Source: Clostridia bacterium | GTDB lineage: Bacteria; Bacillota; Clostridia; Oscillospirales; Acutalibacteraceae | Direction: 5' to 3' | Length of the DNA: 64,000 nt | Assembly: GCA_900755895.1 (NCBI GenBank) | Contig: CAAEIG010000081.1 | Coordinates: 62,001 to 126,000, forward strand | Shown: positions 25,168 through 33,594 of the stretch, piece by piece | How positions within the stretch are numbered: position 1 is the first letter of the stretch | Layout of the letters: the number at the start of each line of letters is the position of its first letter | The notes under the pieces: generated by a model | The model's input: the letters and a program-made list of their open reading frames with translations, nothing else | Told to the model about the DNA's origin: nothing | The model's database searches: none | Made by a program: the position numbers and the translations under genes

Positions 25168-26157
25168 ATGAAGCTGGCTTTTTTGGCTTTCACAGAAAAG
25201 GGCTTCGCCCTGGCAGATTCCTTGGCCCAAACCCTGGGAGGTACCGTGGCGCGCTGCGGAAAGCCGGACTCTCTACAGACCTGGACAGAGAAGCAGTTTG
25301 CAGACGCGGATGGCCTGGTTTTTGTAGGAGCGGTGGGTATTGCCGTCCGAGCCATTGCACCCTATGTCCGGGCCAAGTGGACGGATCCCGCAGTGGTCGT
25401 CGTGGATGAAGCGGCCCATTTTGCCGTTGCGCTGCTTTCCGGACATTTGGGAGGAGCCAACAGTTTAGCCAGGGCCATCAGTGAAGTTTGTGGGGCCCAG
25501 GCGGTTATCACCACCGCTACGGATGTCAACGGCGTGTTTGCCGTGGACGAGTGGGCCAGTTGTCAGGGGTTGACAGTGGTCAATCCCCAGCAGATCAAGC
25601 TGATTTCTGGCAAATTGCTGGCAGGAAATACCATCCGGGTGTACAGCACTTATCCAGTGGAGGGAGAATGTCCCGCTGGGGTGAAACTGGTAAAAGAGTT
25701 TCCCGCCGATGTGACAGTGAGTGTCCTAAAAGAGGATGGTCTGTTGTCTTTGACGCCGAAGGCCGTGGTGCTGGGGGTGGGATGCCGGAAGGATATCTCC
25801 CAGGCCACTCTGGAATCGGTCTGGGAGCGCTTTTTGCAGGAGACCCAGTTGCGGGAAGAATCCATCTGCGCGGTTGCCAGTATCGACTTGAAAAAAGACG
25901 AGCCAGGGCTTGTGGGCTTTTGCCAGTCCCATGGATGGCCTTTTCACACGTTCACGGCGGACCAGCTGAAGGAGGTTCCAGGGGAATTTTCTCCGTCCGC
26001 CTTTGTCAGCCGTGTCACGGGAGTGGACAATGTCTGTGAGCGCAGCGCTGTGGCGCTCAGTGGTGGCACGCTCATTGCAAAGAAATTTACGGCGGACGGT
26101 GTGACCATGGCAGCAGGCCTCAAGCCTTTCCGGCTGGATTGGCGTTGGATCCGATGA
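25168..26157 (+). CDS. cbiG: Cobalt-precorrin-5A hydrolase
   Basis: Predicted 329 residues. It opens the delta-lactone of cobalt-precorrin-5A and releases acetaldehyde. The N-terminal domain has FVGAVGIAVRAIAPYV and LLSGHLGGANSLAR; the C-terminal CobE-like domain has LGVGCRKDIS and ASIDLKKDEPGL. Both CbiG domains are therefore present in one chain. A GGCGGTGGAAAC leader precedes the ATG. Confidence 0.95.
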   Translation: MKLAFLAFTEKGFALADSLAQTLGGTVARCGKPDSLQTWTEKQFADADGLVFVGAVGIAVRAIAPYVRAKWTDPAVVVVDEAAHFAVALLSGHLGGANSLARAISEVCGAQAVITTATDVNGVFAVDEWASCQGLTVVNPQQIKLISGKLLAGNTIRVYSTYPVEGECPAGVKLVKEFPADVTVSVLKEDGLLSLTPKAVVLGVGCRKDISQATLESVWERFLQETQLREESICAVASIDLKKDEPGLVGFCQSHGWPFHTFTADQLKEVPGEFSPSAFVSRVTGVDNVCERSAVALSGGTLIAKKFTADGVTMAAGLKPFRLDWRWIR

Positions 26158-26194
26158 AAGTTGGGAATTTCCTTTCAGAAAGAAGTGAATGACG

Positions 26195-26938
26195 ATGAGT
26201 ACTTTATATGTTGTTGGCATTGGTCCCGGTGGGGAGGAATTTCTCACCGGACAGGCCAAGGTAGCGCTGGAGCGGGCCCAGGTGTTGTGTGGCTACACGG
26301 TCTATGTGGAGCTGGTTGCCCCGCTGTTTCCGGAGAAGGAGACCTACACCACCTCCATGAAGCAGGAGATTGACCGTTGCCGCTGGGCCTTGGAAATAGC
26401 TCAGGAGGGAAAAGACGTGGCCATGGTGTGCAGCGGCGACGCCAGTGTCTATGGCATGGCAGGGTTGCTGCTCCAGCTGTCCCCTCAGTATCCCTCTGTG
26501 GAGATCCAGGTGGTAGCAGGGGTCACAGCGGCCCTGTCTGGAGGAGCCGTGCTGGGTGCGCCCCTGGGCCACGATTTCTGTGTGATTTCCCTGTCCGACC
26601 TGCTCACCCCTTGGGAGGTCATTGAGAAGCGGCTGCGCTGCGCAGCCTGGGGGGATTTCTGCCTGTGCCTGTACAACCCCAGCTCCCGCAAGCGGGCGGA
26701 TTATCTGGAAAAAGCCTGCGATATCCTGCTGGCTGAGGGAAAATCTTCCGATACCGTGTGCGGTTGGGTGCGGAATATCGGTCGGGAGGGCCAGCAGGCA
26801 GAGCTGCTCTCTCTGAAGGAGCTCCGGGACGCCAAGTTGGATATGTTCACTACGGTGTTCATTGGTTCCTCCACCACCCAGGCAATCTCCGGACGGATGG
26901 TGACTCCACGAGGGTATGAGAAAAAATGCGAGTGGTGA
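26195..26938 (+). CDS. cbiH: Cobalt-factor III C17-methyltransferase
   Basis: Predicted 247 residues. It methylates C17 and drives ring contraction. YVVGIGPGGEEFLTGQA at the N-terminus, VCSGDASVYGMAGLLLQL, and LYNPSSRKRADYL are CbiH/CobJ signatures. The ATG at 26195 is nine bases after AAAGAAG; an ATG at 26189 is an equal-frame alternative six bases earlier. There is no C-terminal iron-sulphur extension, so it is the short form. It overlaps cobK by 13 bases. Confidence 0.94.
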   Translation: MSTLYVVGIGPGGEEFLTGQAKVALERAQVLCGYTVYVELVAPLFPEKETYTTSMKQEIDRCRWALEIAQEGKDVAMVCSGDASVYGMAGLLLQLSPQYPSVEIQVVAGVTAALSGGAVLGAPLGHDFCVISLSDLLTPWEVIEKRLRCAAWGDFCLCLYNPSSRKRADYLEKACDILLAEGKSSDTVCGWVRNIGREGQQAELLSLKELRDAKLDMFTTVFIGSSTTQAISGRMVTPRGYEKKCEW

Positions 26939-27669
26939 TCTTCAGTGGCACCACCGAAGGCAGGGAGCTTTCTGTGGAGACGGCAGCCTTAGGTATGGAA
27001 ACTTTGGTCTGTGTGGCTACGGAGTACGGAAAAGAAGTTCAAACCCATGAGTCTGGCATCCAGGTCCATTCCGGTAGACTGGACGTAGAGGGCATGACCC
27101 AGGTACTGGCGGGAGCGGATCTGTGCGTGGACGCCACCCATCCCTATGCCAAGGAAGCCAGCAGGAATATTCGGGAGGCTGCCAAAGAGGTGGGCGTTCC
27201 CTGTCACAGGCTGCTTCGCCGGGAAAGCCAGTTGCCTCCCGGGTGTGTCTTGGTGGACTCCGCGGCGGATGCCGCCCGCTTTTTGCAGGGTGTTGAGGGA
27301 AACATCCTGCTTACCACTGGCGCCAAGGAGCTTGCCTCCTTTGGCCCCGTTGGGGTACACCGCCTATACCCTCGAGTGCTGCCCGTAGTAGAAAGCCTGG
27401 AAGCCTGTGAAGTGCTGGGGATCCCCCGGAGCAATGTGATTGCCATGCAGGGGCCCTTTACCCAGGAGTTGAATGTGGCTCTGATCCGGCAGTTTTTCAT
27501 TGGGTGGCTGGTGACAAAAGATGGTGGGGCGGCAGGAGGCTTTGCAGAAAAAGTCCGGGCGGCTCAGGAGACTGGAGCGAGGCTGGTAGTGATCCGCCGC
27601 CCCAAAGAGGACGGCGAATCCTTTGAAACGATTTTGCAGTTGTGTAAGGAGATGATGGGATGCAGGTGA
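26926..27669 (+). CDS. cbiJ: Cobalt-precorrin-6A reductase
   Basis: Predicted 247 residues. It uses a reduced nicotinamide cofactor to reduce the macrocycle. The N-terminal VVIFSGTTEGRELS, the stretch DATHPYAKEASRNI, and the C-terminal VTKDGGAAGGFAEKV followed by VVIRRP are diagnostic for CobK/CbiJ. It overlaps both neighbours (13 and 10 bases), pointing to translational coupling. Confidence 0.95.
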   Translation: MRVVIFSGTTEGRELSVETAALGMETLVCVATEYGKEVQTHESGIQVHSGRLDVEGMTQVLAGADLCVDATHPYAKEASRNIREAAKEVGVPCHRLLRRESQLPPGCVLVDSAADAARFLQGVEGNILLTTGAKELASFGPVGVHRLYPRVLPVVESLEACEVLGIPRSNVIAMQGPFTQELNVALIRQFFIGWLVTKDGGAAGGFAEKVRAAQETGARLVVIRRPKEDGESFETILQLCKEMMGCR

Positions 27670-28859
27670 TCTTGGCGGCGTCCGGGGGAGGAAGCCAGAA
27701 CACGATGACGGAGGACTGTCGTCGGGCGTTGGAAAACGCCAGTTGCATTCTGGGTGCAGCCCGGTTGCTGGAAGGTTTGCCGGACAGCTGTACGGATAAT
27801 CGTGTGGCGGCTACCAGACCGGCGGAGATTCTCAAACTCATCCAAGCCCATGGCGATGGCTGCGTGGTTTTGTACAGCGGGGACAGCGGCTTCTATTCCG
27901 GTGCCCGGACATTGATCCCCTTGCTGGAGCAGGCGGGGGTTTCCTATACAGTGCTTCCGGGGATCTCCAGCGTGCAGCTGCTCTCCGCGGCTTTGGGCAG
28001 ACCCTGGCAGGATTGGTTGCTTCTCTCCGCCCATGGAGTGGACTGCAACCCGGTGGGGGCGGTCATGCAGGGAAAGTCTGCTTTTTTCCTCACCGGTGGC
28101 AATCTTGGTCCAGCTGAATTGTGCCGACAGTTGTCGGAAGCCGGACTGGGAGACCTTCCCGTGGTGGTAGGTGAGAATCTCTCTTATCCCGATCAGAAGC
28201 TCCACCAAGGTGTGGCGGAGGAGTTTATCGGCAAGCGTTTTGAATCCCTCAGCGTGCTGTTGGCGGAGCCTGCCCCGGCAGTCACCCACCGCATGCCCGG
28301 GTTCCCCGATATCCTGTTTGTCCGGGGAGAGGTGCCCATGACCAAACAAGAGGTGCGGGCAGTGGTGTTGGCCAAACTGGCGCTTAGTCCCAAGGACATC
28401 CTGTGGGATGTGGGTGCGGGGACCGGCAGTGTCAGTGTGGAGTTGGCCCTTCAAGCCAGCTGGGGTAGAACCTATGCAGTGGAGTGCAATCCCCAGGCCT
28501 GGGAGCTTATCCGGGCAAACCGGAAAAAACTGGGGGCCTGGAATCTGAAATTGGTGGAGGGCGCTGCACCCCAAGCCTTGGAGAATTTGGAAACCCCGGA
28601 CGCTGTGTTTATTGGGGGCACCAAAGGCTCCATGGAACCGGTGGTCAAACTGGTGCTTGAACGCAACCCCAATGTCAGAATCTGCATCTCAGCCATCTCC
28701 ATCGAATCCGTGTATCAGGCGGTGCAGGCGCTGCAAAAGTGTGGCGTTGTGCCCGAGGTGACCCAGATCAGTGTCAGCCGCGGCAAGGCGGTGGGGTCCC
28801 TCCACTTGCTCATGGCCAACAACCCTGTTTTTCTCATTGCGGGGAATTGCGATGGTTGA
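27660..28859 (+). CDS. cbiET: Fused cobalt-precorrin-7 C5-methyltransferase / C15-methyltransferase (decarboxylating)
   Basis: Predicted 399-residue fusion equivalent to CobL. The N-terminal CbiE domain (about 1-200) has VVLYSGDSGFYSGA and LLSAHG. The C-terminal CbiT domain (about 205-399) is a Rossmann methyltransferase with ILWDVGAGTGSVSVE and the FIGG stretch. Together they add methyl groups at C5 and C15 and remove the C12 acetate carboxyl. It overlaps the cbiA start by 8 bases. Confidence 0.95.
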   Translation: MQVILAASGGGSQNTMTEDCRRALENASCILGAARLLEGLPDSCTDNRVAATRPAEILKLIQAHGDGCVVLYSGDSGFYSGARTLIPLLEQAGVSYTVLPGISSVQLLSAALGRPWQDWLLLSAHGVDCNPVGAVMQGKSAFFLTGGNLGPAELCRQLSEAGLGDLPVVVGENLSYPDQKLHQGVAEEFIGKRFESLSVLLAEPAPAVTHRMPGFPDILFVRGEVPMTKQEVRAVVLAKLALSPKDILWDVGAGTGSVSVELALQASWGRTYAVECNPQAWELIRANRKKLGAWNLKLVEGAAPQALENLETPDAVFIGGTKGSMEPVVKLVLERNPNVRICISAISIESVYQAVQALQKCGVVPEVTQISVSRGKAVGSLHLLMANNPVFLIAGNCDG

Positions 28860-30207
28860 GCTGTTGGTAGCGGCTGCTGCATCCGGCAGCGGGAAAACGG
28901 CGGTAACCTGCGGGCTCCTTGCCGCCCTGGCCAAGCGGGGGCTTTCTCCCTGTGGGTTTAAGTGTGGCCCGGATTATATTGACCCCATGTTCCATCGTTC
29001 GGTACTGGGAGTAGAAAGCCATAATTTGGATCTGTTTCTCTGTGGGGAAGAGCGGCTTCGCGCCCTCTATGACCGTCATGCCGCTGGCCATGGAGCAGCT
29101 GTGTGTGAAGGGGTCATGGGTTTTTATGACGGTGTGGGGGGCAGCACTACGCAGGCCAGTGCATGGCATTTGGCGTCCACTCTGGAAATCCCTGTGTTGT
29201 TGGTGGTCCGTCCCAAGGGGGCCAGCTTGACCTTGGCAGCGCAGATCAAGGGACTTTGCGCCTTTCGGAAAAACAGCTGGGTTCGAGGGATTTTCCTCAA
29301 CGACTGTTCTCCCATGCTGTTTGCCAGTCTTGCCCCGATGTTAGAGCGGGAGACTGGCCTGCCGGTGCTGGGGTATTTGCCCCACATGGAGGAGGCAATC
29401 ATTGAAAGCCGTCATCTGGGGCTTTATACCGCCGGAGAAATCCAGGGTTTGCAGCAGCGTGTTAGCCGTTTGGCCCAAAAGCTGGAGGAGACCACTGACT
29501 TGGACCGTCTATTGAAGCTGTTTGCAGGCAGGGAACGAGGAAATGTCCCCGAGTTTTTGCCTGGACCGGTGAAAGCACGTATCGCGGTGGCAGAGGATGA
29601 AGCCTTCTGCTTTACCTATCGGGAAACCTTGGAGGCCTTTCACGATGCCGGAGCGGAGCTGGTGAAATTCAGCCCCTTGAATGATAGAGCGCTGCCGGAG
29701 GAGATAGGTGGGCTGTACCTGCCCGGTGGGTACCCGGAGCTGCATGCCTCCCAGCTTTCTCAAAATCATGCCATGCGGGTAGCTGTCAAAAACGCCGTGG
29801 AAAGCGGACTGCCCACAGTGGCAGAATGCGGTGGATTTCTCTACTTGGGGCAGAGTTTGCAGGATATCTCCGGCACGGCTTATCCCATGGTTGGTGCGCT
29901 TCCCGGGGACGGTGTCAAACGGGAACGGTTAGTGCGGTTTGGCTATGCCCATCTCACAGCCAATGAGGATGGCATGCTGCTTGCCAAGGGGGAGCGGGTG
30001 CCGGTGCATGAATTCCATTATTGGGATTCCACCCAGAATGGGGAGGCGTTCTCAGCGGAGAAGCCTGTTTCCAGAAAGAATTGGCTCTGCGGATTCTCCA
30101 CCAAAACGCTGTATGCTGGTTTCCCCCACCTGTATTTCTGGGGGAACCCTCGGCTGGGAGAACGGTTTGTGGAAGCGGCGGCCCGGTATTTGGAAAGGAA
30201 AGCGTGA
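28852..30207 (+). CDS. cbiA: Cobyrinate a,c-diamide synthase
   Basis: Predicted 451 residues. This ATP- and glutamine-dependent amidotransferase modifies the a and c carboxyls. The N-terminal P-loop ASGSGKT and KCGPDYIDPMFH, and the C-terminal class I glutaminase domain with YLPGGYPELHA and the nucleophile Cys in AECGGFLYLG, are clear. The ATG at 28852 overlaps the cbiET stop; an upstream in-frame ATG at 28771 would duplicate cbiT coding sequence and is rejected. Confidence 0.95.
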   Translation: MVELLVAAAASGSGKTAVTCGLLAALAKRGLSPCGFKCGPDYIDPMFHRSVLGVESHNLDLFLCGEERLRALYDRHAAGHGAAVCEGVMGFYDGVGGSTTQASAWHLASTLEIPVLLVVRPKGASLTLAAQIKGLCAFRKNSWVRGIFLNDCSPMLFASLAPMLERETGLPVLGYLPHMEEAIIESRHLGLYTAGEIQGLQQRVSRLAQKLEETTDLDRLLKLFAGRERGNVPEFLPGPVKARIAVAEDEAFCFTYRETLEAFHDAGAELVKFSPLNDRALPEEIGGLYLPGGYPELHASQLSQNHAMRVAVKNAVESGLPTVAECGGFLYLGQSLQDISGTAYPMVGALPGDGVKRERLVRFGYAHLTANEDGMLLAKGERVPVHEFHYWDSTQNGEAFSAEKPVSRKNWLCGFSTKTLYAGFPHLYFWGNPRLGERFVEAAARYLERKA

Positions 30208-30247
30208 GACTCCTGGGTACACTCTAGGAGAGAAAGAAGGGATCATC

Positions 30248-31327
30248 ATGGAACAGTACGAACAGCAGCTGCATCGCCTGCTGCAAACAATTGCCGGACC
30301 GGATGAAGCGGCCAGGCAGGCCGCCCACACCAAATGGGATGACTGCGCCAAACCATTGGGAAGCCTGGGCCTTTTGGAAACTTCCCTGGAACGGATCGCC
30401 GCCCTTACCGGCAGTGAGGAAATTTCTCTGTTTCCCCGGTCGGTGTTGGTGCTGTGTGCGGACAACGGTGTGATTGCCCAGGGTGTGACCCAGTCTTCCC
30501 ATGATGTCACCGCCATTGTCACGGAGAATCTGGCGAAAAAGCGTACAGCGGTTTGCCGAATGGCCAATGTAGCCAATTGTCAGGTGATCCCAGTGGATAT
30601 GGGTGTGTTGGATTTTCCATCTACCGAGGGGGTCCTTGACCGGCGGATCGGAAACGCTACCGGGGACATCTCCCAAGGGCCTGCCATGACCCGGGAGCAG
30701 GCGGCAAAAGCAGTGCTGACAGGGATTCAGCTGGTTGCCCAGCAGAAGGAGCAAGGGGTTCGCCTGCTGGCTACGGGCGAGATGGGAATTGGCAATACCA
30801 CCACCTCCAGCGCCGTGGCCTGTGTACTTCTGTCCAGAGAGGCCTCCCAGCTGACCGGCAGGGGTGCAGGGCTGTCTCGGGAGGGCCTGGAGAGAAAGAT
30901 CCGCGTGGTGGAGCAAGCCATCTCCCAAAATAGGCCGGATCCTGAGGACCCCTTGGACGTGATTTCAAAAGTGGGCGGTTTTGATATCGCCGGACTCTGC
31001 GGGGTGTTTTTGGGAGGCGCTATCCATGGGGTTCCGGTGCTGATTGATGGGTTTATTAGCGCCATTGCAGCTCTCTGCGCAGTGCGCATGTGTCCCAAAG
31101 CAGAAAAGGCGCTGCTGGCAAGCCATGTCTCCGCAGAGCCGGCAGGGCGGATGGTGTTGGACGCTTTGCAGCTTCAGCCGTTGATCACAGCTGGAATGCG
31201 CCTTGGAGAGGGAACCGGCGCAGTGGCAGCCATCCCCTTGCTGGATATGGCCTGCGCCGTGTACAACGAGAGCTATACTTTTGAACAGGGCGGTATCGAC
31301 CACTATGTGCCCTATGGTGATTCCTGA
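30248..31327 (+). CDS. cobT: Nicotinate-nucleotide--dimethylbenzimidazole phosphoribosyltransferase
   Basis: Predicted 359 residues. It activates the lower-ligand base as alpha-ribazole phosphate. KPLGSLGLLE near the N-terminus, the TGEMGIGNTTTSSA loop, and the catalytic Glu in MRLGEGTGA near the C-terminus fit CobT. The start at 30248 follows an AGGAGAGAAAGAAGG leader; a long upstream in-frame extension lies over cbiA and is rejected. No BluB or BzaA/B lower-ligand synthesis genes are in the window, so the base may be made elsewhere or scavenged. Confidence 0.95.
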   Translation: MEQYEQQLHRLLQTIAGPDEAARQAAHTKWDDCAKPLGSLGLLETSLERIAALTGSEEISLFPRSVLVLCADNGVIAQGVTQSSHDVTAIVTENLAKKRTAVCRMANVANCQVIPVDMGVLDFPSTEGVLDRRIGNATGDISQGPAMTREQAAKAVLTGIQLVAQQKEQGVRLLATGEMGIGNTTTSSAVACVLLSREASQLTGRGAGLSREGLERKIRVVEQAISQNRPDPEDPLDVISKVGGFDIAGLCGVFLGGAIHGVPVLIDGFISAIAALCAVRMCPKAEKALLASHVSAEPAGRMVLDALQLQPLITAGMRLGEGTGAVAAIPLLDMACAVYNESYTFEQGGIDHYVPYGDS

Positions 31328-31854
31328 TGGTTACGCTGGTGATTGGAGGCGCAGCCTCGGGAAAAAGCGAATTTGCAGAAGAGTTGGTGTTGGCTGCCGG
31401 CGATCAGCCTCGGTACTATATTGCCACCATGCAGCCCTTTGACCAGGAGTGTCGGGCCCGCATTTGCCGTCACCGGGAAATGCGGGCGAAGAAGCGCTTT
31501 GAAACGGTGGAGTGCTTTGTGAATTTAGAGCAAGTGACGCTCCCACGACAGGGTGTGGTGTTGCTGGAATGTATGAGCAATCTGGTGGCCAACGAGCTGT
31601 ACAGTCCGGACGGAGCCGGAGACCAGTGTGAGGAGTCCGTCCGGCGGGGAATCCGGCACTTGCGGGGCCAGTGCAAGGAGCTGGTCATCGTGTCCAATGA
31701 GGTGTTCAGCGGGGGCAGCAGCTACGAGGGGGGTACTAAACGGTATCTTCAAGTCCTGGCTCGAGTGAACCGACTGTTGGCACAGGAGGCGGACCGGGTG
31801 TATGAGGTGGTCTGCGGAATCCCCGTATGCCACAAGGGAGGGGGAAATCTATGA
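31327..31854 (+). CDS. cobU: Adenosylcobinamide kinase / adenosylcobinamide-phosphate guanylyltransferase
   Basis: Predicted 175 residues. It phosphorylates adenosylcobinamide and transfers GMP to it. The P-loop is GGAASGKS at residues 7-14, and the guanylylated His is expected in CRHREMR. The conserved SNEVGxGxVP segment of CobU reads SNEVFSGGSSYEGG here, so one structural motif is altered. A second small CobU-like gene two genes downstream carries the intact version. It shares one base with cobT (TGATG). Confidence 0.9.
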   Translation: MVTLVIGGAASGKSEFAEELVLAAGDQPRYYIATMQPFDQECRARICRHREMRAKKRFETVECFVNLEQVTLPRQGVVLLECMSNLVANELYSPDGAGDQCEESVRRGIRHLRGQCKELVIVSNEVFSGGSSYEGGTKRYLQVLARVNRLLAQEADRVYEVVCGIPVCHKGGGNL

Positions 31855-32639
31855 TGAATGTGTTTCAAACCATTGCTGTGGCTTTTGCTATGTTTTCCGC
31901 CATTCCCTGTCCCCAGCCGGTGTGGACGGAAAAGAATATGCGCTATTCTCTGTGCGCCTTTCCGCTGATCGGAGTGGTCTGCGGCTTGCTCTGGTGGGGA
32001 TGGGCTGCGTTGATGGCCTATGTGGGTGCTCCCACACTGCTGCTGGCAGGGGGAATGTGCGCCATCCCCGTGTTGGTGACAGGGGGAATCCACCTGGACG
32101 GCTATGCCGACACCAGTGATGCCCTGGGGAGCTACGGTCCCCCTGAAAAAAAGCGGGAGATCTTGAAAGATCCCCGTTGCGGTGCCTTTGCGGTGATCCG
32201 GCTGTGCACCTGGTTTGCACTGTATTTTGCCCTGTGCGGGTCCGTGAGGTGGGACTCCAGAGCATTGTGGTGCATGGGCCTTGCCTTTGTGCTGGAGCGG
32301 TGCCTGTCCGGGTTTGCCAATGCGGCCTTTCCCTTAGCAAAAAATACAGGACTTGCCCACACCTTCGCAGCAGCTGCAGATAAAAAGAAGGTTCGGACCG
32401 TGCTGGCGGTGGCCTCCGTGGTGTTGGCGGTGGCAATGATTTTGGTAGGTGGCTTAGCCGGTGTCGCCATGGTGTTGGCCGCAGGTTGGGTGCTGTGGCG
32501 GTACCATCGGGTTGCACTCAAGCAGTTTGGCGGTATCACCGGGGACTTGGCCGGATGGTTTTTGCAGCGGGCAGAGCTGTGGATGCTGGGAGCATTGGCT
32601 GCGGTACAGCTGTTGGAGGGAATGAAATGGTTTTTGTAA
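31851..32639 (+). CDS. cobS: Adenosylcobinamide-GDP ribazoletransferase (cobalamin synthase)
   Basis: Predicted 262-residue integral membrane enzyme with several hydrophobic helices. It joins adenosylcobinamide-GDP to alpha-ribazole (phosphate). The cytoplasmic loop GGIHLDGYADTSDAL is the metal-binding CobS signature. The ATG overlaps the cobU stop as ATGA, after an AAGGGAGGGGG site. The protein places the final assembly step at the membrane, with CbiB. Confidence 0.95.
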   Translation: MMNVFQTIAVAFAMFSAIPCPQPVWTEKNMRYSLCAFPLIGVVCGLLWWGWAALMAYVGAPTLLLAGGMCAIPVLVTGGIHLDGYADTSDALGSYGPPEKKREILKDPRCGAFAVIRLCTWFALYFALCGSVRWDSRALWCMGLAFVLERCLSGFANAAFPLAKNTGLAHTFAAAADKKKVRTVLAVASVVLAVAMILVGGLAGVAMVLAAGWVLWRYHRVALKQFGGITGDLAGWFLQRAELWMLGALAAVQLLEGMKWFL

Positions 32640-32965
32640 CAGGTCCGCTGTACAGTGGGAAGAAGACCTTTGTCAAAGAATGGATGCACTGGGATGAGGA
32701 AACGCTGTCCCGCAACGCTGTGTGGGATGTGCAAGAGCTTGTTTCAGATTGTGAGGATCTGGAACAGTTGGCGGAGAAGCTAGCTGAAAACCAAGTTGTG
32801 ATTGCCGTGGAAGTGGGAAGCGGTGTCGTGCCGGTTTCCGCACAAGAGCGTCGGGACCGGGAAGCCGCCGGACGGCTGGCCTGTCTGCTGGCAAAGAAGG
32901 CGGATACGGTGATTCGGGTCTTCTGTGGGATTCCCACGGTGTTGAAAGGGGAGGAACAGCTGTGA
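32627..32965 (+). CDS. Second, short CobU-like protein
   Basis: Predicted 112 residues. The N-terminus has a P-loop-like VTGPLYSGKKT (Lys where Ser/Thr is usual). The C-terminal half has EVGSGVVPVSAQERRDREAAG and VFCGIP, closely resembling the CobU C-terminal region. The central part with the guanylylated His is missing. It begins behind GGAGGGA, overlaps cobS by 13 bases and cobC by 4, so it is translated as part of the operon. It may be a partner subunit for CobU or a reduced paralogue. I can support relatedness to CobU but not an enzymatic activity. Confidence 0.75.
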   Translation: MVFVTGPLYSGKKTFVKEWMHWDEETLSRNAVWDVQELVSDCEDLEQLAEKLAENQVVIAVEVGSGVVPVSAQERRDREAAGRLACLLAKKADTVIRVFCGIPTVLKGEEQL

Positions 32966-33594
32966 AAATTTATTTGCTGCGCCATGGACAGACCAGTTAT
33001 AATGCGGAAAAGAGGTATCAGGGCACCCTGGATATTCCCCTTTCGGAAGAGGGGAGAGCCCAACTGGTGCAGGCCCATATCTTCCCGGAGAAGGTGTATG
33101 TTTCCCCGTTGATCCGCGCCCGGAGCACCGCGGAACTTCTGTTTCCCGAAGCGGAGCAGATCGTGGTGGAGGATTTTCGGGAGATGTGCTTTGGCATCTT
33201 TCAGGGTCGGAATTATGTGGAGATGGAGCGCGATCCGGAATACATAGCCTGGGTGGGCACTTACTGCGAAGGATGCTGTCCCGGCGGGGAGCGGAAAGTA
33301 GAGTTTTGTGACCGCACATGTAACGCCTTTGTGCCGTTGGTGGAAGAAGCCCTGGAAAAGGGGGAGGACCAGTTGGTCATCATGGCCCATGGCGGCACCC
33401 AGATGGCCATTATGGAGCGGTATGGGTTGCCCCGCCACGACTATTATCATTGGTGCGGCCCAAACGGCGGCGGTTATGTGTTGGAAGTTGACCGAGATTC
33501 CTGGCACAGGGACCACATGATGACGTTGACGGAAGAAGTGCAGTATGTCCGCAGCGATGACGAAACCACCCAGGAAGGCAGGAAGGAAGCATGA
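32962..33594 (+). CDS. cobC: Histidine phosphatase, probable alpha-ribazole phosphatase
   Basis: Predicted 210-residue phosphoglycerate-mutase-like phosphatase. The catalytic motif LLRHGQT is at the N-terminus and the second His lies in IMAHGGTQMA. In this position in a cobalamin operon it most likely removes the phosphate from alpha-ribazole-5'-phosphate or adenosylcobalamin phosphate. The family is broad, so the substrate rests on context. The GTG start overlaps the previous stop as GTGA; the stop overlaps cbiB as ATGA. Confidence 0.88.
   Translation: MKIYLLRHGQTSYNAEKRYQGTLDIPLSEEGRAQLVQAHIFPEKVYVSPLIRARSTAELLFPEAEQIVVEDFREMCFGIFQGRNYVEMERDPEYIAWVGTYCEGCCPGGERKVEFCDRTCNAFVPLVEEALEKGEDQLVIMAHGGTQMAIMERYGLPRHDYYHWCGPNGGGYVLEVDRDSWHRDHMMTLTEEVQYVRSDDETTQEGRKEA

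Noticed and set aside
27564..28574. 336-codon minus-strand frame opposite cbiET
   Set aside because: It is antisense to both conserved CbiE and CbiT domains, with no ribosome site or known motif.
32536..33516. 326-codon minus-strand frame opposite the CobU-like and cobC genes
   Set aside because: It is antisense to translationally coupled genes and has low-complexity composition.
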